Assembly (NCBI GenBank): GCA_963766005.1
Contig: CAVXYG010000012.1
Span: 310,001-374,000 of the forward strand
Direction of reading: 5' to 3'
Origin: CAVXYG01 sp963766005
GTDB lineage: Bacteria; Actinomycetota; Actinomycetes; S36-B12; GCA-2699445
DNA length: 64,000 nt
Position 1 is the first letter of the stretch; every line of letters starts with the position of its first letter. Of the stretch, positions 20,059-26,447 are shown one piece after another. Position numbers and translations under genes: made by a program. Below the pieces are notes generated by a model that had not been told where the DNA came from, did no database searches, and saw nothing but the letters and a program-made list of their open reading frames with translations.

Positions 20059-20453
20059 GGTGTGCTCCCGAAGAGGCTCTCGACGGTGTGCTGGAGCATG
20101 AAGTAGGTGCCGGGCACCATGAGGAGCAGCCAGAAGACCATGATCCCCCAGAACATCTGCTTCTGGTATCGCGGTCCCGAACTCCAGAAGTCGATGGCCA
20201 CGATCCGCAGGCCGTTGAGCGCGTGGTAGAGCACGGCGCCGACCAGGCCGACCTCCATCGCGTTCACGATCGGCGTCTTGTATGTCGCGATCACCAGGTC
20301 ATAGGCCTCGGGGGACACCCGTACCAGGGCGGTGTCCAGGACGTGGACCAGGAGGAAGAAGAAGACCGCCACACCGGTGATCCGGTGGGCGACCCAGGAC
20401 CACATGCCTTCCCGGCCCCGGTACAGCGTCCCGCTGGCGGTTGCCGTTGCCAC
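20055..20453 (-). CDS. sdhC: Succinate dehydrogenase cytochrome b556 subunit
   Basis: A 132-residue anchor with three helices. The sequence SWVAHRITGVAVFFFLLVHV holds the conserved S-x(2)-HRxTG motif of SdhC, and YHALNGLRIVAIDFW carries the haem-ligand histidine. The start is GTG 20453, with GGAGG 5 nt upstream; longer in-frame extensions run through the promoter region and were rejected. First gene of sdhCDAB. It binds haem b and quinone with SdhD. Confidence 0.93.
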   Translation of the reverse strand: MATATASGTLYRGREGMWSWVAHRITGVAVFFFLLVHVLDTALVRVSPEAYDLVIATYKTPIVNAMEVGLVGAVLYHALNGLRIVAIDFWSSGPRYQKQMFWGIMVFWLLLMVPGTYFMLQHTVESLFGSTP

Positions 20454-20493
20454 AGCGCCTCCGCGTTCGATGGAAAGGCCCGGCACGTGCGCC

Positions 20494-20515
20494 GGGTCGG
20501 TATGACCCAATCCTA
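20494..20515 (-). promoter_or_regulatory. sdh operon -10 and small palindrome
   Basis: A -10-like TAGGAT (20515-20510) lies about 57 nt upstream of the sdhC start. Just downstream of it is GGGTC-N5-GACCC (20494-20508), a possible operator in the early leader. The -35 is not convincing. Confidence 0.3.
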
Positions 20516-20671
20516 GTCCCGCCCGTCCCGGAGCGACGCTCGGGACCTGCCGCGGGGCAGGGGCGCCGCTCGCGGTACTCCCGCCCGGTCGTGTCGCTGC
20601 GGCTGCGACTGCGCCTGGTGCTCGGTCCGGACGTCGAAGGGCCGGTGGCGAAAGTTCCCGAAAAGAAGATG

Positions 20672-20699
20672 CATCCAAGCGGCGGCCAACCGGGGAATC
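20672..20699 (+). promoter_or_regulatory. ECF-like (SigK-like) promoter of the fasciclin gene
   Basis: CATCCA (20672-20677), a 16-nt spacer and GGAATC (20694-20699) lie 33 nt before the ATG. From memory, the SigK promoters of the M. tuberculosis fasciclin genes mpt70/mpt83 carry CCATCC and CCGAAT boxes with similar spacing. The match is partial. Confidence 0.35.
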
Positions 20700-20732
20700 T
20701 GTTGCATCACGTCAATCACGAGGAGAACCACC

Positions 20733-21416
20733 ATGCATCTGAAGAAGGCCATCGCCGCCGTTGCCGCCTCGGCGGCCGTTGCTGCCGGAGCCCTGGTCAC
20801 TGCGCCGGCCGCCCAGGCCGCCCCCGACAGCCTTGCCGGCGTGCTGGGCGTCGGCAACGATTCCCTCGGCTACGACGGGGACCGCTACGACTTCGATATC
20901 CTCCGCGAGGCCGCGGAAGCGGTCCTGGCCGCCAAGCCGGACTCCGCGGTCGGCGTGCTCGCCCAGGGTGGAACCCCCGTGACCGCCTTCATTCCCAACG
21001 ACCGGGCCTTCCAACTGCTGGAGTGGAGCCTCACCGGCTCCTGGGAGCGCTCCGAGCAAGCAGTCTTCGACGGCATCGTGGCCGCCGCCGGCACACTGGG
21101 CAATCCCATCGACGTCGTTGAGGAGATCCTGCTCTATCACGTACTGCCGGACGGCGCGGTTCAGAGCAGCACGGTGCTCGGGCTGAAGGGTGCGGCCAAG
21201 GCCGACCGGACGTTCACTATGGCCAACGGCGGCGACATCCGCCTGAACGTCTACAGCAGCAGCCCGCGGTTTCCGTTCGTGACCATCACCGACCAGGACC
21301 CCGACGCCTTCAATGCCACGCTCGTGCGGTCGAAGCTGGACATCCGCGCCGGCGAGCAGATCGCTCACGGCATCTCCGCCGTGCTGCGTCCGCTGGACCT
21401 GCCGCGAGCCGGCTGA
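20733..21416 (+). CDS. Secreted fasciclin (FAS1) domain protein
   Basis: A 227-residue protein with a Sec signal peptide (MHLKKAIAAVAASAAVAAGA, cleavage after AQA near residue 29) and one FAS1 domain: YDFDILREAAEAVL near 53, FIPNDRAFQLL near 86, the H-box-like EEILLYHVLPDGAV near 130 and a terminal ISAVLRPLDLP. FAS1 proteins act outside the cell in adhesion or sterol/ligand binding. GAGGAG lies 6 nt before the ATG. A strong terminator follows at 21432. It is divergent from the sdh operon. Confidence 0.92.
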   Translation: MHLKKAIAAVAASAAVAAGALVTAPAAQAAPDSLAGVLGVGNDSLGYDGDRYDFDILREAAEAVLAAKPDSAVGVLAQGGTPVTAFIPNDRAFQLLEWSLTGSWERSEQAVFDGIVAAAGTLGNPIDVVEEILLYHVLPDGAVQSSTVLGLKGAAKADRTFTMANGGDIRLNVYSSSPRFPFVTITDQDPDAFNATLVRSKLDIRAGEQIAHGISAVLRPLDLPRAG

Positions 21417-21431
21417 CGACACCACGCACAC

Positions 21432-21463
21432 CGCGGGGCCCGGCTGTCACAGCGGGCCCCGCG
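21432..21463 (+). terminator. Strong hairpin terminator after the fasciclin gene
   Basis: A perfect 11-bp GC-only stem (21432-21442 with 21453-21463) and a 10-nt loop, 16 nt after the stop codon. It has no T-tract, common in actinobacterial terminators. Confidence 0.7.
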
Positions 21464-21599
21464 TGAGCGTGCGGCCCGCGCCACCGCGGGGGGTCTGGGC
21501 GTCGCTTGGCGATCAGTGCTGCCAGACAGCGCGTCTTTTGTCTCTGCACGTGAGCGGCAGCGCACTAGGGTTGCGGGGGCTAGGCCGGATGGAGGCGCG

Positions 21600-22610
21600 A
21601 TGGGTCGTTGCAGGTCGCTGATCGCGGGGCTGTGCATCGGCGGGGTGCTGATCGCCGGCTGCACGACTCCGCAGGAGCCGACCAGCGACGTCGTCGTCGG
21701 CGTGGCCTACGACGTCGGCGGGCGCGGCGACGGGTCGTTCAACTCTGCTGCAGCGGCCGGTTTGGACCGCGCGGTCCTGGGTCTGGGCGTCTCGACGGTG
21801 GAGCGGGCGGCCGAGCCCGGAGAAGCGCCCTCGGCCAAGACCCAGCGGCTGAGGGACCTCGCCGGGCAGGTCGGGGACCTCGTCGTCGCCATCGGTTCGG
21901 ACTACGCCGACCAGGTGCAGGCCGTCGCGGCCGAGTTCCCCGACACCGTCTTCGCCGTCGTGGACGGGGTCGCCGAGGGCGGCAACGTCGCGAGTCTGCT
22001 GTTCGCCGAGGAGGAGGGTTCCTTCCTCGTCGGCACGATCGCGGCGCAGGCCCGCCCCACCCAGCCGTTCGGGTTTCTCGGCGGCGCCGACAACGAGATC
22101 GTGCGCAGGTTCGAGGCCGGCTACGAAGCCGGTGTGCGAGCGGTCCTGCCGCAGGCGCGCGTCGATGCACGCTTCCTGGCCGGCGACGGCAGCGGATTCA
22201 CCGACACGGCTGGTGCCCGCGATGCCGCGGCGGCGATGTTCGACGCGGGCGTCGGCATCATCTACCACGCCGCCGGGGCGGCCGGCGCGGGCGTGTTCGA
22301 GGCTGCCCGTGACGCCGGCGCCCTGGCCATCGGGGTCGATAGCGACCAGTACCTCGGCGCACCGGACGACCTCAAGCCCGTGATCCTCACGTCGATGCTG
22401 AAGCGCGTCGATCTCGCCGTCTACCAGATGGTCGAGTCGGTGGTCGACGCCGAGCCCTTGAGCGGAGTGCAGACGCTGGATCTGGCGTCCGACGGTGTGG
22501 GGTACGCCACGTCCAACCCGGCCGTGACCCGCTACGTCGCGGTGGCGGAGGACTACCGGGGGCGGATCGCCTCCGGGAGCATTACGGTGCCGACGACGCC
22601 GAGTCCGTAG
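21600..22610 (+). CDS. BMP-family (PnrA/BmpA-like) substrate-binding lipoprotein
   Basis: A 336-residue lipoprotein: lipobox LIAGC near residue 20, then the BMP fold with GVAYDVGGRGDGSFNSAAAAG, where the D-GSFN motif contacts nucleosides in PnrA. Further on are FLVGTIAAQA near 145 and GVDSDQYLGA near 245. It sits 10 nt before a cytidine deaminase gene, which supports nucleoside uptake feeding salvage. No ABC permease or ATPase of the usual partner type is in the window. The ATG at 21600 has GGAGG 5 nt upstream; -10-like TAGGGT lies at 21566-21571. Confidence 0.9.
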   Translation: MGRCRSLIAGLCIGGVLIAGCTTPQEPTSDVVVGVAYDVGGRGDGSFNSAAAAGLDRAVLGLGVSTVERAAEPGEAPSAKTQRLRDLAGQVGDLVVAIGSDYADQVQAVAAEFPDTVFAVVDGVAEGGNVASLLFAEEEGSFLVGTIAAQARPTQPFGFLGGADNEIVRRFEAGYEAGVRAVLPQARVDARFLAGDGSGFTDTAGARDAAAAMFDAGVGIIYHAAGAAGAGVFEAARDAGALAIGVDSDQYLGAPDDLKPVILTSMLKRVDLAVYQMVESVVDAEPLSGVQTLDLASDGVGYATSNPAVTRYVAVAEDYRGRIASGSITVPTTPSP

Positions 22611-22620
22611 CGGAGGCGAT

Positions 22621-23019
22621 GTGGACGAGCAGTGGGACGCCCTTGCCCGGCACGCCGCGGCGATGGTCGAGCAGGCCTACGCACCGTACTCCGGGTTCCC
22701 CGTCGGAGCAGCCGGTCAGGTGGACGACGGTCGCGTGCTGGCGTCGTGCAACGTAGAGAATGCGTCCTACGGCCTCGGGTTGTGCGCCGAATGCGGGCTC
22801 GTTGCGTCCCTGCACGCGACTGGCGGCGGGCAGTTGGAGCGGGTCGTCGTCCTGGGCCCGGGGGGCCTGCTCCTCACCCCGTGCGGGCGGTGCCGGCAGT
22901 TGCTCTACGAGCACGGCGGGCCGGACTGCCTCATCCTCACCGACCTCGGCCCCACCAGGCTCGCCGAACTGTTGCCCAGCGCTTTCGGCCCGGACGACCT
23001 CGGCGAGATCGCTCGGTGA
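22621..23019 (+). CDS. cdd: Cytidine deaminase
   Basis: A 132-residue tetramer-type cytidine deaminase. The zinc and catalytic residues are in CAEC (Cys55, Glu57) and PCGRC (Cys88, Cys91), and the substrate motif CNVENASYG is at 43-51. It converts cytidine and deoxycytidine to uridine and deoxyuridine in pyrimidine salvage. The GTG start has GGAGG 6 nt upstream and lies 10 nt after the lipoprotein stop. In M. tuberculosis cdd is likewise close to sdhC. Length is normal. Confidence 0.95.
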   Translation: MDEQWDALARHAAAMVEQAYAPYSGFPVGAAGQVDDGRVLASCNVENASYGLGLCAECGLVASLHATGGGQLERVVVLGPGGLLLTPCGRCRQLLYEHGGPDCLILTDLGPTRLAELLPSAFGPDDLGEIAR

Positions 23020-23397
23020 CCGCGCCGCCGGTTCGGCGCAGCGGCCGTAGGAGCAGCCAACGCGGTCTGCGCGAAGCGCGACCGCGGCGTCCGCCAGCCC
23101 GATTGCCATGTCCGGTCGTGCCGCCGCCGGTAGCCGCGGTCGGGCCTGCGGGCGTCCGCTCGTGCCTGTCGGGAAACATCCGAAGCGAGACGCTGGCGAG
23201 CCTGGGCGTGGCGCTTCGGATGTTCGGCTGCCCCGACGCAGTCAGATCGCCACCGGGCATTCCTGGCACGCCGACGCGCCGTCGTCGCCGCTGCCCCTGA
23301 CGCGCCAGACGCTCGGCGGCGGCGCTCTGCCCTGCGCTGGACGCTCGGCGGCGGCCGGCCTGCCCTGCGCTGGACGCTCGGCGGCGGCCGGCCTGGC
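23020..23397. other. Gene-free stretch between cdd and the DJ-1 pseudogene
   Basis: No coding frame with family resemblance is seen on either strand. It contains a 13-bp inverted repeat and a 33-bp tandem repeat, listed separately. The flanking genes converge. Confidence 0.6.
23175..23224. terminator. 13-bp perfect inverted repeat, possible bidirectional terminator
   Basis: AACATCCGAAGCG (23175-23187) and its exact reverse complement (23212-23224) are separated by 24 nt, between converging genes and about 155 nt after the cdd stop. No T-run follows, and the loop is long for an ordinary terminator. Confidence 0.45.
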
Positions 23398-23400
23398 TCA
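23309..23400. repeat. 33-bp tandem repeat, about 2.7 copies
   Basis: Units begin ACGCTCGGCGGCGGC at 23309, 23341 and 23374; the first is 32 bp and slightly diverged, the second 33 bp, the third partial. The last copy runs into the stop of the DJ-1 pseudogene. Confidence 0.75.
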
Positions 23401-24073
23401 CCGGCCGGTCAGCAGCGCCAGCATCTCCTCGCCGACTCTCCTCGCCGACTGCGGGTTCTGGCCCGTGACGAGGCGACCTGCTACTGCGACCTGCTCCGTC
23501 CAGTTCGCCGCGGGGCTGTGGTGCGCGCCCCGTGCGGCAAGCGCGTCGGCCAACAGGAACGGCACCACCTCGGTGAGCCCGACGGCGGCCTCCTCATCGT
23601 TGGTGAACGCCGCGACTGCCTTGCCCGCCACGAGCGGCTCTCCGTCGGACAACGTGAGATTCACCAGGGCTGAGGGCCCGTGGCAGACAGCAGCCACGAC
23701 CCCGCCGGACTCCTAGATCCGTCGGCCCACTCGGGCGACATCCGGATCGCCGGGGAAATCCCACATCGTCCCGTGGCCGCCGACGTAGAGCACCGCGTCG
23801 TACCCCGTTGGGTCGATGTCTGCCAGGCGAGGCGTGTCGTGGAGCTGAGCACTCATCTGCGGATCGGAGAGGAACGCGTTCTGCTCCGCGTCTGAGGGGT
23901 CGCGACCGTCTTGCGGGGGCGATCCCCCTGCGATGGATGCCAGATCGACCTCCACACCCGCGTCGTCGCAGCACGCGCCAGGGATGGGCAGCCTCGCCGA
24001 CGGAGAAGCCGGTGCTGCGCACACCGCCGAGATGGCCGTTGCTGGTCAGGACGAAGAGCACGCGCTTGGCCAT
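23398..24073 (-). pseudogene. DJ-1/PfpI-family (Hsp31-like) protein, frameshift plus nonsense codon
   Basis: The gene starts at ATG 24073 with MAKRVLFVLTSNGHLGG. One extra base at 23968 moves the frame between AHPWRVL and DDAGVEVDLASIAGG. Further on, YVGGHGTMWDFPGDP is followed by an in-frame TAG at 23713-23715, where relatives usually have Tyr (IYE-GGVVAAVCHG). The rest contains the nucleophile Cys of AAVCHGPSALVN. Repaired length is 224 residues. Family members are glyoxalase/deglycase-like stress proteins. With two independent lesions it is probably inactive. Confidence 0.8.
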
Positions 24074-24122
24074 GGCCCAGGGTACGTTCCCGCGCACGGG
24101 CGCCGGGGTGGCAGCGCGGGCG

Positions 24123-24947
24123 TCACCCGGCACGCGAGAATGCCGTTGCCATCCGGAGCTGCTCGTCGGTTGGTCGCACCCCCGTGTACAGGACGAATTG
24201 CTCGGCCGCCTGCAGGGCGAGCACCTCGGCACCGTGGATGATCCGCTTGCCGTACGTCCGAGCCAACTGCACCATCGGGGTCTCGGTGGGAAATGCCACG
24301 ACATCGAAGATCGTGTCTGCGCCAGCCACGACACCGGCAGAGACCGGCAGGCGGTCGGCGTCGGGGCCGTCCGCCATGCCGATCGGAGTGGCGTTGACGA
24401 GCAGTTGCGGGCGGTGGGACCCCATCTCGCTGCGCCAACCGATGTCGTACCGGTCTGCCAGGGCACGTCCAGTCGACTCGTTGCGCGCAACGACGACCCC
24501 CTCGCGGAGCCCGGCGGCGCTCAGCGCGGCGAGGACCGCGCGAGCCATTCCTCCGCTGCCCAGCACGGCGAAGCGAGTCGTCGCCGGGATGCGGCGCGAG
24601 CGCAGCAGCGAGGCGATCGCCAGGTAGTCGGTGTTGTAGGCGCGCAGCTGCCCGTCGGTGTTGACGATCGTGTTCACCGCCTCGATCGCCGCCGCCGAGT
24701 CGTCCAGGGAGTCCACGAGCGCGATCACGTCGCCCTTGAACGGCATCGACACGCCGCAGCCTCGGATGCCGAGCGCCCGCACCCCGCCGATCGCGGCATC
24801 GATGTCGCTGGTCGTGCAGGCCTTGTAGACGAAATCCAGCCCGAGCGCATCGTAGAGGAAGTTGTGGAATCGAGTGCCGATGCTGCTCGGGCGAGCGGCG
24901 AGCGAGATGCAGAGCTGGGTCTGTCTGGTGATGGCGGTGATGTCCAT
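24123..24947 (-). CDS. Shikimate dehydrogenase-like protein (AroE paralogue)
   Basis: A 274-residue protein: LCISLAARPSSIGTRFHNFL at the start replaces the usual SKSPxxHN substrate motif, followed by GVSMPFKGDV (catalytic Lys) near 67 and NTD near 106. AVLGSGGMARAVLAAL near 122 is the NADP-binding loop and VNATPIGM comes near 190. It fits the shikimate-dehydrogenase-like (HI0607) branch, whose substrate is uncertain, rather than the biosynthetic AroE. ATG 24947 has CACACT 7 nt upstream, so it is probably leaderless. A weak lead links it to the pseudogene 49 nt downstream. Confidence 0.85.
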   Translation of the reverse strand: MDITAITRQTQLCISLAARPSSIGTRFHNFLYDALGLDFVYKACTTSDIDAAIGGVRALGIRGCGVSMPFKGDVIALVDSLDDSAAAIEAVNTIVNTDGQLRAYNTDYLAIASLLRSRRIPATTRFAVLGSGGMARAVLAALSAAGLREGVVVARNESTGRALADRYDIGWRSEMGSHRPQLLVNATPIGMADGPDADRLPVSAGVVAGADTIFDVVAFPTETPMVQLARTYGKRIIHGAEVLALQAAEQFVLYTGVRPTDEQLRMATAFSRAG

Positions 24948-25017
24948 TGCCGACAGTGTGGCCGAAACCTGGCACGCCGTTCTCGGCGCAGCGGCGGACC
25001 CTCGCGTCTGCGACCCG

Positions 25018-26175
25018 TCACTGCTCCGGCGGCCCGTGCACTTGGCTGACCCAGGCAGCCATGCCGGGCACCGCGAATCGCAGGGCACCCGGGGCGGGGA
25101 AGATCGTGCCCTTGCGCATCAGGCGCTCACGGAGGTACGAGACCTCCCCGGCGCGCTTGCCCAGGACCTCCGCCACGGCGGCGCTCGTGGCCGCCCGGCC
25201 CTGCCCCACGAGCACAGCCATCGACTGCAGGTACAGCCGTTCCTTCGGTGAGGCGTCGTACCAACGCGATTCGAACAGCCCGGCGCGCAGCTCTCGATCT
25301 GCCGCAGCGACCGCCGCGGCGACGTGGCCTTCGTGGATCTCGTCGCACCCGTGCGACGCCAGCCACGCGTGATGGCCCAGGAGCTGGATCGCGTAGGGGT
25401 ACCCGCCGGAGGCCGCAGCGAGTCGCTCGCACGCCGTCGCGGTCATCGGTCGGCCGGCCATGCGGGCGGGTTCCCGCAGGCCGGCCAACGTGGCGTCCTC
25501 GTCGAGCAGCCCGAGGGCGTGCCACGCGCCGCGCTCGAGATACGTCACGCCTCGGTTCGCGTCGCGGATGCTGGGCAGCCCGGCGAGGAGGACCACCAGT
25601 GGCCACCGGTCGGGCACGTGCTGCTGCAGCGTCGCGGCGAAGTCGGCGAGTTCCCCCCGCTCGGCCGACTGCGCCTCGTCCAGCGTCAGGACCAGGCCCG
25701 CCTGGCGCTCGGCCGCTGCGGCGCAGGCGTCGGCAAGGGCGGACTCCAAGTCAAGCGTCGGATCCTCCCGGGGCTGCCGACGCGTCACCTCAACCTCGGC
25801 GCCCACGCCGAGCACGGTGGCACGGACTTTGGCGGCGGTGACCTCCAACCGGCCTCCGCTCTCGACGTGCCGGTAGAGGTCGCGCGCGGTCACGAGCCGC
25901 TGGACCAGCACGGGCGTGAAGGGTCGGCGAGGCCGCATCTCGATAGGAACGGTGAGCCAGCTGCGGTCTGCCGCCGCAATAGCCGCTGCTTCGCCGAGCA
26001 GGACCGTCTTGCCCACACCGCGGCCGCCGACGAGGACGATGGGTCGTGGAGTGCGATGGTCGAGCGCGGCGACGTCCAGAGCGTCGCGCACCGAGTCCAG
26101 GACGGCGTCGCGTCCGACGAGCGCTGCCGGTGCCTGGTTGAAGCCGGGCCGGTAGGGGTTGGGGACACGAGCCAT
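25018..26175 (-). CDS. AAA-type ATPase with C-terminal winged-helix-like region
   Basis: A 385-residue protein. Walker A is GGRGVGKT (50-57), Walker B is LVLTLDEAQ near 180, and a sensor-like VVLLAGLPSIRD comes near 206. Helical and winged-helix-like segments with GGYPYAIQLLGHHAW follow near 262, the arrangement of Orc1/Cdc6-like and STAND-type ATPases. Proteins of this type are common single genes in actinobacteria and have no agreed role. ATG 26175 has TACGCT 6 nt upstream. It is divergent from the helicase gene across 270 bp. No effector domain is fused. Confidence 0.8.
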   Translation of the reverse strand: MARVPNPYRPGFNQAPAALVGRDAVLDSVRDALDVAALDHRTPRPIVLVGGRGVGKTVLLGEAAAIAAADRSWLTVPIEMRPRRPFTPVLVQRLVTARDLYRHVESGGRLEVTAAKVRATVLGVGAEVEVTRRQPREDPTLDLESALADACAAAAERQAGLVLTLDEAQSAERGELADFAATLQQHVPDRWPLVVLLAGLPSIRDANRGVTYLERGAWHALGLLDEDATLAGLREPARMAGRPMTATACERLAAASGGYPYAIQLLGHHAWLASHGCDEIHEGHVAAAVAAADRELRAGLFESRWYDASPKERLYLQSMAVLVGQGRAATSAAVAEVLGKRAGEVSYLRERLMRKGTIFPAPGALRFAVPGMAAWVSQVHGPPEQ

Positions 26176-26447
26176 GGCTGCAGCGTAGGCGGAGGGTGGG
26201 GCGAGTGGGCCGCCGTCGGCGGGGCGGCGCCGCCGGGGTGCCCGGGGACCATCCTGGCGCGGCAAGAGGTCGAGCCCCGACTGGCCGGCTCCGGCGCGGC
26301 CCGTCGCGCGCGGCGGCGGGAGTGCGTTGGCCGGCGGTGCCGGATCGGAGGGCCGTTCGGGATTCGGGATCGGCGGCGCCACGTCCGCGGCATCGGGCCG
26401 GTGCGTTGCGGGAGTCCCGGGGTTCAGCGTGCGATGGTCGTACCGTG

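Noticed and set aside
23309..23400. Short repeats as a possible CRISPR array
   Set aside because: The units are directly adjacent with no unique spacers, and no cas genes are present.
26222..26233. GGCGGCGCCGCC palindrome between the AAA and helicase genes
   Set aside because: A 12-bp G/C-only palindrome is likely by chance here, and it is not positioned on either promoter.
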